The notes under the pieces were generated by a model, which worked only from the letters and a program-made list of their open reading frames with translations, did not search any database and was not told where the DNA came from. A program made the position numbers and the translations under genes. Below, in pieces: positions 22,722 through 32,809 of a stretch of DNA of 64,000 nt. Source of the DNA: Turnera subulata (Eukaryota; Streptophyta; Magnoliopsida; Malpighiales; Passifloraceae); NCBI GenBank assembly GCA_028386065.3, contig JAKUCV010002101.1:53055-117054 (forward strand). Reading direction: 5' to 3'. How positions within the stretch are numbered: position 1 is the stretch's first letter; every line of letters begins with the position of its first letter.

Positions 22722-24117
22722 GGATGGGTTGTAATAATAAATTAAGACTAGCGTATGTTGAGAATTGCATATGTGATATGAATTCTACATACGGGTACAA
22801 GTTAGAGAACTTGTGGACTGGACCGACCCACATAAGAACGCTACATGGAACGTTATATGTTTTGTCGATAGCGGTTCTTATAATGTATTGTCCTTAGACC
22901 TGTGATCATCAAGGTTCCCAACATGTGAGTCATATGCTTTGGTATTATTCCTAGTCATCCGTAACTGGATAGACGTAAGGGTAATTATTGGGTGTATGAT
23001 GAGTGTGTAGTGGGTTTCGTATGATCCAGAGGGGATTTGTCCAACCCATATAACGGGTATATTAGCGGAGTGTTTCTTGATAGAGTTGAACCATAAATGC
23101 ATGGCCATGCTCGGATAATGATATATGATATCATTAGTATCCGTTTTACCGGTTAACTCGAGGATCAAGAAACCGAGATTAAACATATGCGAGATTGACA
23201 TATTCCATGTCTCGTGTTTAATCTTGATAATGGGACGAAGGGACGATGACATGTTCCAAGGCACGTGGAATCAGTATTGATCTTGTCGTTCGGGTGGCAT
23301 TGATGTGTTGCTAGACGCCGCTCTTTGCTTATAATTGTAAAATGAGATTTTACGATTATTGCCGAACGTACAAGTGCCTACAGGGTCACACACATACAGT
23401 CGTTGATTCGAGCAGGTGGTTTAACCGTGGTTGGACCATGGTTGAACCAAGGTTTGGTTGGACCGCGGTTGGACTGTGGTTGGACCAGGGTCGTTTTTGG
23501 GCTGCTTTGGTTCAATTATTGTCAGAATAATTGACCAAACTAGTGCTGTGATGAGTTGTGTGATAATGGATTAGTGGAGACATGTTTTGTGTGGAGACAC
23601 AATCATATAGTCTAATGGTCCACCTTGTTGGCCAGTAGCTCCCCTCCATTATGCATTTGTGTGGAGAGTAATCAGCTTACTTTTTAGTCTCTTCCTCACT
23701 TGTCTTGAGAGTTTTCAGAGTCTTGAGAGTGTCTTGAGAGGTCCGAAAATTGAGAGGAAAAACACACACCATCCACTTCATTCTTTGAGAAAGAAAGAAG
23801 AAACTAAACACCTCACAGCTCCCGTTTTCTGTTGCTAGCACACCAACTCGGGAGAGCTCGGGTTGAAGATCGTGAGACATTCTTCTACCGGTTACAGCGG
23901 TTCGTGTGGATACCGTAGAGGGGCGAGGCTTACGTCTGGCTCTTGCTGATTCGGTTCTACAGTTGGGTGAAAGACCTCAACCGTTACAGGTATGAAAAAT
24001 TGTCATTCGGTTTAGCTCCCTTCACATGGATCCTCCATGTGTATCCGGTATTTCCGCTGCGCATACATGTTGTATTTTGTGCTTTTGATTGTCAATTGCA
24101 TGAATCGGATACTTACA
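22722..24117 (+). mobile_element. Solo LTR, copia family B (unit 2)
   Basis: Most complete copy of this LTR subfamily. The first about 165 bp are in the gap. It has six GGTTGGACC-type motifs at about 23416-23490 and ends ACTTACA at 24111-24117. No internal region follows. The right flank is the same as after the copy at 1-706. Confidence 0.8.
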
Positions 24118-24159
24118 TTTATTACTTGTTTTGTGTTTGAAAAAATTAATGTTTTATAT

Positions 24160-24315
24160 TTTTAGGAATTAGAATGTAGGGTTTAGGTTTTCGGGTTTTA
24201 AAGTTTAGGCTATTTTAGAATTTAGGATTTAACGTTTAGGGTTTAGGATTTAGGATTTAGAGTTCAGAGTTTAGAGTTTAGTATACAAGGTTTAGGGTTT
24301 TAGGGTTTGGGACCT
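24160..24315 (+). repeat. Degenerate telomere-like TTTAGGG tract (unit 2)
   Basis: Near copy of 750-905 with a few substitutions. Confidence 0.7.
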
Positions 24316-25209
24316 AAGATTTTTGGATTTGTGGTTTAGAATTTAAATTAAAAGCTGAAATTCAATATTAAAAAGATCTTCATAAGAATTAAGCTCTCAT
24401 ATGAAAAGCTCATATATATATAAAGCTGTTACCCTCACCAAATGTTGACAATTAGGATTTTAGGGGTCTTTCTATACTGCCATGTGTTAGTTTAATTTCT
24501 TGTTTTCCTTCAGACAATGATCAACATTGTTCTCTCTTGTGTTTTAATGACTGACAGCATTGTGTTTGAATATCAAGGCCCTGAAAAATCTAAGAGGGGT
24601 GAGTTAGTTTTTCAACTAATCACTGCATGGTTCTAGATAAAACAATATGGTTTTTCATAAATAGATATTCATAGATTCAAGAGCACACCTTAACTAAAGT
24701 AGAGAAATGACTGAGACAAGGAAAGAGCACACAAACGATTTATAGTGGTTCCTCAACTCCAAGTACATTTACTACCTAAAAGACCCTCCTTTATAATTCC
24801 TAATTCTCCAATACATTAGGGTTTTAAGAGTTTAACCTTGACCTTTATAACATACAAGCTTTTTCCAAAAAAATTACGAGTCCAACCTTAATCTTTACAA
24901 ACAAGCTTTTTCCAAGCATAACTATAACTTCATGTACTGATTTTTGACATCAATAAAATCACTATCGATTAGCATAAATTTTCAGCTCTAACCTACCCTT
25001 AAGTCTATTCCTAGACCTGAGTACCTAGCAAGACTAATCCAAGTCTTACCTAAAACTACTCTTACAAAGAGTGTCAATACAAGTGTAATAGCTGGGATAA
25101 GTTTTAGAGATACACCCCTTTATATAGATTCTAAGTAGGGGGCTTCCCTTCCAACTGCTCCAAAACTTCTAGAGTTGACCAATATTCTCCATTAGCAACT
25201 GCGAACCAT
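24316..25209. other. Conserved non-coding stretch (unit 2)
   Basis: Counterpart of 906-1814 with a 15-bp deletion near 24983. No gene seen. Confidence 0.5.
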
Positions 25210-25276
25210 TGTAACGTCCCTGCTTCACGACAGTCACTACGAACCAACACGAGATCTTTCCAACATGCTTTATCCT
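25210..25276 (-). mobile_element. Cassandra-like LTR stub at a deletion junction
   Basis: The first 66 bp of the Cassandra-like LTR (TGTAACGTCCC onward) run straight into sequence matching 5496 of unit 1. About 3.6 kb of the block are missing here, including both 5S-like blocks and the Ty3-like remnant. Confidence 0.7.
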
Positions 25277-25554
25277 TATTTAGATATCAGCGTCTCATAG
25301 CGAGCTTGGTAGACCACGCAAATCAAATGCATGCATGCATGCAGGGATATAAGCTAGCTATGATATTATTGAAGGAAGACAGAGGTACAAAGAGCAGACA
25401 GTACTGGCTCTTGATTATTTATTTAGATCCCAGGCAGCTTATTCCAGACGTCATCATGCATATGTGCATATGTGAGATGACTTATTTATTTTGACGACGA
25501 CACAGACGAGACGACATCGATCATCATATATGAATATATATGATGACTGACTCA

Positions 25555-25560
25555 TTTATT
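25555..25560 (-). terminator. Poly(A) signal of gene copy 2
   Basis: AATAAA on the minus strand about 33 nt past the stop, at the same place as in copies 1 and 3. Confidence 0.5.
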
Positions 25561-25592
25561 TTGACACAACACAGACGAAACAGTAGTTTAGT

Positions 25593-26033
25593 TTAATGAC
25601 TGTAGTCCCAAGTGACCTTGACTTGGACCACGCATTTGTAGGCCTCAATGTTGCTGGTTACTGTTGCTTGGTTTCGAACATCGAACACGACAGCGCCAGC
25701 AGCGATGATTTCTTCAGTAGGAGATGAGGGAGGGGAGTGCTGCAGGAAAACGGTGATGGGGAGGGCTTCTTTCAATGGGAAGGAGAATTGGTAATTTTGG
25801 AGAGTGAGGTCTTCCCCTGTATTGTCTTCCTTTGGCTCTTCCTCTTTGATGTCAAGCAGCACCAATTCACCCTCTCCCTTATTCAATGGTTTCGCTCTCG
25901 AGATCCATCCCCAAACTTTAGCGGATGGAAAGGGTGCCTTAAGGATTTTCACCGAAACAGTGGCATGAGTGGTTTGATCAGTGGGTTGAGTGGCTTTTGG
26001 AGTGGCTGGAGGGGCTTCAGTAGTCTCTGGCAT
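25593..26033 (-). CDS. Unrecognised small host protein, copy 2 (146 aa)
   Basis: Paralogue of the frame at 5814-6245, with the same start and end. It differs by a 9-bp insertion adding Ala-Thr-Pro after the PETTEAPP start, and by three substitutions: Val to Asp in the acidic loop, Ala to Val in the FDARNQ segment and Ile to Thr in the final VIWDYSH. All three are amino-acid changing and I find no silent change. The frame is intact with TATA box and poly(A) signal. Function unknown; see copy 1 for structure. Confidence 0.65.
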   Translation of the reverse strand: MPETTEAPPATPKATQPTDQTTHATVSVKILKAPFPSAKVWGWISRAKPLNKGEGELVLLDIKEEEPKEDNTGEDLTLQNYQFSFPLKEALPITVFLQHSPPSSPTEEIIAAGAVVFDVRNQATVTSNIEAYKCVVQVKVTWDYSH

Positions 26034-26146
26034 TTTCAATCACTCAAATTCTCTGGAGAGACAGGATCGGATATATATGTATCTTCAATTTGCACCACTC
26101 TGTTGTTGTGCTTCTGATGACAACCCAACCTCTCGCCCACCCCTCC

Positions 26147-26155
26147 TTTATATAG
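26147..26155 (-). promoter_or_regulatory. TATA box of gene copy 2
   Basis: CTATATAAA on the minus strand, 114 nt before the ATG, as in the other copies. Confidence 0.65.
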
Positions 26156-26449
26156 CCGCCAACACAGAAACGACTGTTTGTTTCTGTTTTTTTGGCAACG
26201 TATGAACGCATTCCCAGTACCCAACCGCCTCCCATAATTAAAGATCTCACCTTTTTCATAACTAAAAATAAAAATTGTTGTTATATCTGTGTTCAATGTT
26301 CATACTAGCTACACTTCTTCTTCTTTGGAACCAATTAACCAGAGTTGTTATCTACTGTTACTTCTTGTGCGACATTAATTTTGTACTCATATGTAGCTGT
26401 ATTGCAAAAAATTAGCTAGGCCCCAAAGACGTCTTACCTTTTCAACGTT

Positions 26450-28048
26450 GTTTACCATGTGTGTTAATTCTTTTCAGCGGTACTTCTTCATATTTTTTTT
26501 TGTAGTTGTTGATAAAATATAAACAAATGCACTATCTAAAATTAATTTATGCAGTTAAATAAGAATTAATAAATCGATTATTATTGTTAATGATATTTGT
26601 CTATTGATATTCTAAATTAAATAATTTTAATTATTAAATTATATTATTATTTTTTATTATTATTTGTTTTTGTGGTCGTTGTTCTTTTTGGTAGTTTACA
26701 TTAATCATTAGACTGTACCTCAATTTTTCTTCGTTATAGTTCTTCTTTTCTGACAATAGACTATAAATAGATAGTCATGAATTCCTATGATAATTCTTTT
26801 ATGTTATTTTTCTTTTTCGTAGTCATTGTTCTTTCGTAGTTTTCATTGACTGCTCGACTCTTCTTCATCATAGTACTTTTTTGTAATAAATTACAAACAC
26901 ATATGTCATGAAATCCAGTGATTATTCTTCTTCATGATTATTCTCTTGGGAAAAAGCTATTTTTTTCATACTTTTTGCTGATTTTTTGGCTCTTCTTTAC
27001 ATTATTTCTATTAATTCCAATAATTATTATTCTTCGTAATTTTTTGTTAATGAGAAATATGAATACATATTAATCATTATCTTTAGAATGACTTATATAT
27101 AATGTACACAATTTTTTTTTTCAAAATCTAGACTAACGAATTATTTAGAGTTTGTTTTAGTTTTTGTAATAGAATAGGAATTCATAAATCGATTATTGTT
27201 AATGATATCTGGTAATCCTTTGATATTCTAAATTATATAATTTTTATTATTAAATTATATTATCAAAGAAGGGGATTATTAGGTTATATAATATTATTTT
27301 CTATTATTATTTTTTTCGTAAGCAATATTCTTGTTTCTAGTTTTCGCTATCAATTCAACTGTTCTTCGATTTTTGTTTACCGTAGTTTTTATTGATAATA
27401 AATTACAAACACATCTACCATGAGACCATGTGACTATTCTTCTCCATGATTATTCTTTTTAATAGACATTGTTCTAGTTTTTCGCAGACTCTATAATTGT
27501 TCTTCTCCATAGTTTTATTATTTTCCAGTAATTATTATTCATCTTAATGATTGGCAGTTGTTGAAAAAATATAAATAAAAATTTATACATCAATCATTTT
27601 CCTGAGAAGGACGTATATAATCGAAATTGTTTAGAATTAGTTTTTGGAATAGAATAAGAATTCATAAATTGATTATTGTGAATAATATTTTTTAATCCTT
27701 TTATATTCTTAATTATATAATTTTGATTATCAAATTATATTACCAATTAAGGTCATTATTAAATATGTTATTATTTTTTGTTATTATTTTTCATTATTAT
27801 TCCTTTTATAGCCGTTGTTGTTTTTATTGGTAGTTTTTGTTAACTATTCGACTATTCTTCGTGTTTTTTCATAGTTGTCATAAGTTCTTGTGATTATTCC
27901 TCTCTATGATTATTTTTTTCGTAGATGTTGCTCTTGTTCGTGCTTTCGCTGACTCTTCAAATGTTTTTCTACATATTTCTATTACTGTTTTTTGTAATTC
28001 TTGGTAGCTTTTGAGAAAATATAAATAAATACTTATACATTAATCATT
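26450..28048. repeat. AT-rich degenerate tandem repeat (unit 2)
   Basis: Counterpart of 6660-8270, with repeat starts near 26515, 27050, 27570 and 28018. It ends abruptly at the filler junction. No gene seen. Confidence 0.6.
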
Positions 28049-28088
28049 AGAGAACTTGTGGTCTGGACTGACCCGACATAAGAACACT
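28049..28088 (+). other. LTR-derived filler at a deletion junction
   Basis: About 40 bp of copia LTR (AGAGAACTTGTGGTCTGGAC onward, as at 11112) sit between the AT-rich repeat (matching about 8270) and the Tat-like remnant (matching about 10213). About 1.9 kb of the block are missing around it. Confidence 0.75.
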
Positions 28089-28380
28089 ATATCAATACCA
28101 ATTTTGTGATGACAGAAATCACACAGCAAAAGTGAGTAGGAAAGGTCTCGAGATGTAGAGATGCAAGCTAAATTTGTTGTGTGTGTTCTGTGTTTTGTGC
28201 TGGTGCTGTAATGTTGCTTTGATATTGATGTTGGTATTGAGGCCGTGATGTCGATCTTGCTGTTATAATGTCGGTATTATGGGGATGTCACATTGAGGAG
28301 CACTGTGATGAGTCGAAGCGATATTATTGTAATGTTGATGTGGCGATTGTGATGATCTATTTTATGCCCTTGATGTCGAT
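28089..28380 (+). mobile_element. Ty3/Tat-like remnant, left flank of copia B
   Basis: Matches 10214-10533. It is cut at GATGTCGAT and fused to the interior of the copia LTR; about 340 bp of flank and 215 bp of LTR are missing. Confidence 0.5.
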
Positions 28381-29545
28381 ATGAATTCTACATACGGATA
28401 CAAGTTAGAGAACTTGTGGCCTGGACTGACCCGACATAAGAACACTACATGGACTGTTATATATATGTTGTCATTAGTGGCTCTTATATGTACTATCCTT
28501 AGACCTGAGAATATCAAGGTTCCTAACATATGAGTCGTGTACTTTGACATTACTCTTAGTTACCAGTAACTGAGTGAACCTTAGAGTAATTGTTGGGTAC
28601 ATGATATAATGTGTAGTGGGTTTTGTATGATGAAGATGGAATTCGTCCAACCCTTATAACATGTATATTATAAGTTGGGCCTCTTGATAGAGTTGAATTG
28701 TAAATGCATGGCCATGCTCAGATTAAGTGATATGGGGATATCATTTGTATCTGTTTTACATAGTGAACTCAGAGATCAAGAAAGCTTAGATTAAACATAT
28801 ATGAGAATGACATATCCCATGTCTCGTATTTGATCTCGATAATGTGACGAAAGGATAATGAAATTTTTCCAAGGCATAATGAATCAGTACTGATCTGGTC
28901 ACTTAGGTAACAATGATGTGTTGTTAGACACCGCTCATTGTTTATAATTATAAATGAGAGTTTATAATTGTTGCCAACGTGATTAGTGCCTATAGGGTCA
29001 CACATTTAGAACTGTTGATTCGAGCTAGTGGTTAGACCATGGTTGGACCAGGTTATTAAGCAAGTGCTTAGACCATGGTTGGACCACAGTTGGACCGGGC
29101 CGTTTGGGTTGATCGGTTCAATAGTTACCAGAATTATTAAACCTGAATTATTTTCCAAAAAAGCATGAAAGGATGTGTTGTCTTGTATATATGTTGATAT
29201 ATATGATTGAGTTAGTGGAGACACAATCATGTTGATGATTGTGACAAAAGTATAGATAATGCAAAATACAATCATGCATGATAAGATGTATGTATGGAAG
29301 TGCTCGGGTTAGTGATCGTGTGACGGTTGCTAGCAGTCATCAACGGTTCGTGTGGATACTGTAGAGGAGTCGAATTTCTGTCCGGTTCTTACTGATTTGG
29401 ATCATCAGTTGAGTGAAATATCTCAACCAAACCAGGTACGAAAATCTTGTTATTCGGTTTATCCTGTTTCACATGGATCCTATATTAGTTCTGGGTTTTT
29501 CCGCTGCGCATTTTGTCTCTTTGTTTACATACCCGGTGACTTACA
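28381..29545 (+). mobile_element. 5' LTR of copia B, lacking start and promoter
   Basis: Begins inside the LTR and ends with TTACA at 29541-29545. A deletion of about 190 bp at 29296 removes the TATATAAG box seen in the other LTRs. Five GGTTGGACC-type motifs lie at about 29028-29100. Confidence 0.8.
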
Positions 29546-29546
29546 G

Positions 29547-29559
29547 TGGTAGCGGAGCC
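29547..29559 (+). promoter_or_regulatory. Primer-binding site of copia B
   Basis: TGGTAGCGGAGCC one base after the LTR. Most plant copia elements use the end of initiator tRNA-Met, with TGGTATCAGAGCC; this one differs at a few central bases. Confidence 0.65.
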
Positions 29560-29833
29560 TCTTGTGAAATACTAAACCGAATAAGTTGTTTATATGTATG
29601 ATATGCTATATGTGATATGGCTTGATCATGATTGTATAAGCAACATAAATTGATCATATTTTATTATGCTTATGTTGATACTATGCTTAAACTAGATCAT
29701 TATGATTCTCATATATGTGATATGTTGAAGTTGGTTCTGTCAAAGGTGTTTGACAGCAAGTACTTGATTGGTATATGATAGCAATCAATTTGTACTTCTG
29801 GAAGAAAGTCAAATGAGTTCGATAAAGGGGCAT

Positions 29834-30145
29834 AACATCGATGTTTATGGGTAAACATCGATGTTCTCTTCGGCCGAGTGGACCAAACATCGATGTTTAA
29901 TGGTAAACATCGATGTTCTCCTTTGTTGATTATCAGCCGAAAGGTCAAAACATCGATGTTTAATGGTTAAACATCGATGTTCTCTTTGGTTGATAGTCCG
30001 CCGAGGGGTTCAAACATCGATGTTTATGTTCCAACATCGATGTTCTCTTGACCAATTGCATTTCAAGAATTTTTTGCAGAAACACTGTGCAAAAATCGAT
30101 GTGCACTGTGCAAACATCGATGTTCACTATTCAAACATAGATGTT
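29834..30145 (+). repeat. AACATCGATGTT palindrome array, copia B leader
   Basis: Nine exact copies of the 12-bp self-complementary word AACATCGATGTT. Eight are in four pairs (29834/29854, 29886/29906, 29949/29970, 30013/30033) 20-21 bp apart; pairs repeat every 52-64 bp with related spacers. A further exact copy is at 30113, with degenerate ones around it. Partners in a pair can form a 12-bp hairpin with a loop of about 8 nt. The array lies between primer site and coding region. Confidence 0.85.
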
Positions 30146-32167
30146 CCATCTAAATCGGTTGAAAAGACCCCACATGAGATGTGGACTGGGAAACGTCCCA
30201 ATTTGTTTTTTATGAAGATTTGGGGTTGTGAGGCTTACGTAAGACATCAAGCATCTGACAAACTAGGCCCTAAATCTGACAAGTGCCTTTTTGTTGGATA
30301 TCCTAAAGAAACTAAAGGATATTATTTCTATAATCCCACAGAGCAAAAAGTGTTTGTTGCTGGTATTGCTATTTTTCTAGAAAGAGAATTTGTTTCTAGA
30401 GAGATCAGTGGGAGAAAAATAGAACTCGAAGAAGTTCGAGTACAACAAAAAGCTATAGAGGATGAGATGGAACAAGGATAGGAACCGCAAGATGTTGTGG
30501 GTGAAAATCCTGTACCTATAACACATGGACCACGTAGGTCTGATAGGACTCGGTATGAGCCTGAGAGATATCGATTTCTTTTGACTCATACTAGAGACGT
30601 GATGCTCATGGATGAAGATGAGCCCACTTCCTATCAGCAGACAATTACGGGTCCAGACTCTAAGATGTGGCTAGAAGCCATGAATTCTGAGATGGAATCA
30701 ATGTATGAAAACTGGGTATGGACCTTGGTTGATCCACCTGAAGGTGTAAAACCCATTGGATGCAAGTGGGTCTATAAAAAGAAGACTGACATGGATGGTA
30801 ATGTGATTACCTTTAAAGGGCGATTGGTTGCTAAAGGTTTTAAACAAGTTCATGGTATTGACTATGACGAAACTTTTTCGCCAGTTGCCATGGTTAAATC
30901 CATCCGAATTCTATTAGCTATAGCTGCGTACCATGATTATGAGATATTGCAGATGGATGTCAAAACCGCTTTCCTTAATGTAAATCTTTTAGAGGATGTA
31001 AACATGACACAACCTAAAGGTTTTGTCACTCCAGAGAATGCTAATAAGGTATGCAAATTGCAAAGATCCATTTATGGAATAAAGCAAGCTTCTAGGAGTT
31101 GGAATCTTCGTTTTGATGAAGTAATCAAATAATTTGGTTTGATTAAAAATGAAGATGAGCCATGTGTTTACAAGAAGGTTAGTGGGAGCACTATCGTTTT
31201 CTTGTTGTTGCATGTTAACGACATTCTACTCATTGGGAATGATATTCCAACACTACAGTCTATAAAGACTTGGTCAGGAAAGAATTTCTCAATGAAGGAC
31301 TTAGGAGAAGCTGTCTACGTGCTAGGTATAAAGATCTATAGAGATAGATCCAAAAGGCTTCTTGGCCTAAGTCAAAGTACATATATTGACAAGGTGCTTA
31401 AAAGGTTTGGCATGCAAGATTCCAAGAAAGGTTTCTTGCCCATGTCTCATGGCATAACTCTCTTAAAGAATCAATGTCCAAGTACATCTAAGGAGAGAGA
31501 GCGAATGAGTAAGATTCCCTATGCGTCAGCAATTGGATCTATCATGTATGCCATGCTATGTACTCGACCAGATGTCGCATATGCATTAAGTGTCACAAGC
31601 AGATATCAATCTGATCCCGGTGAAGGTCACTGGACAACGGTTAAGAACATCCTTAAGTACTTGAGAAGAACTAAGGATGCTTTCCTTGTATATGGAAGCA
31701 TTGATGAGCTTGTTGTAAAGGGCTACACAGATGCTAGCTTCCAAACTGACAGGGATGACTTTAGATCGCAATCAGGATATGTGTTTTGTCTTGGAAGTGG
31801 TGTTGTTTGCTGGAACAGTTCAAAGCATGAAATAGTTGCCGATTCTACCACTGAGGCTGAATATATAGCTGCCTCTGATGCAGCGATAGAGGCTGTTTGG
31901 ATTATGAAGTTCGTAACTGAACTTGGGGTGGTTCCGAGCATTGACAGTCTAATTGAGCTCTATTATGACAACAATGGAACAATCGCACAAGCTCAACAAC
32001 CTAGATTCCATCTTATTAGAGAGATCATTGGCAGAGGCGATGTGAGGCTGTGCAAGGTTCCTTCTGAAAACAATGTAGCAGATCCTCTAACTAAGCCGCT
32101 CACACAGCAGAAGCATGATGGTCATGCTAGATCCATTGGTATTAGATACATGGATGACTGGCTTTAG
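30146..32167 (+). pseudogene. Copia pol remnant B (integrase end, reverse transcriptase, RNase H)
   Basis: Begins inside the integrase C-terminal part (SKSVEKTPHEMWTGKRPN, FMKIWGCEAYVR) and continues through the complete reverse transcriptase (KWVYKKKTDMDG, QMDVKTAFLN, HVNDILLIGND) and RNase H (SGYVFCLGSG, TTEAEYIAASDA) to the end of pol. Breaks: TAG at 30479-30481 where C has CAG, TAA at 31130-31132 where C has CAA, and a 30-bp loss near 32007. The catalytic motif reads VND, not VDD. The start is joined to the palindrome array by a deletion sharing GTTC with both sides. Best preserved reverse transcriptase of the three, still dead. Confidence 0.9.
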
Positions 32168-32809
32168 TTCAAGTGGGAGATTGTTAGTGTAATGCCTAAA
32201 AGCCAATTATTGAATGATTATATAGTCATGTATATTTATTATGTTATTATTCCAATAAATATGTTTATCAGTGATAAATGCTTGCACATATTTATAACCT
32301 AAGAATATTTTATATTCTTGAATTGTCCCTAGTCGATTATTATTATGGATCGGTTGTAATAATAAATTACGACTAGCGTATGTTGAGAATTATATGAGTT
32401 ATGAATTCTACATACGGGTACAAGTTAATGAACTTGTGGTCTGGACGGACCTGATATAAGAACACTACATGGACTGTTATATATATGTTGTCATTAGTGG
32501 TTCTTATATGTACTATCCTTAGACATGAGATCATCAAGGTTCCCAACATATGAGTCGTGTACTTTGACATTACTCTTAGTTACCCGTAAGTGAGTAAACC
32601 TTAGAGTAATTGTTGGGTACATGATGTAATGTGTAGTGGGGTTCTTTTTTTTTATGCTAACTATTATTTTATTCAATATGAACGAATGTACAAAGCTGCA
32701 TAAGAATGCAGCAGAAGCTCGATACAGCCACACAATGATCGCAGAAATAGGAAGAAACTACACAGGAAAAGACACAGAATAACACATTAAAAAGTCGAAC
32801 AGAGACCAA

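Noticed and set aside
29834..30145. CRISPR-like array reading of the AACATCGATGTT repeats
   Set aside because: Plant nuclear context, short palindromic words in pairs, spacers related to each other, no cas genes. It lies in a retrotransposon leader.
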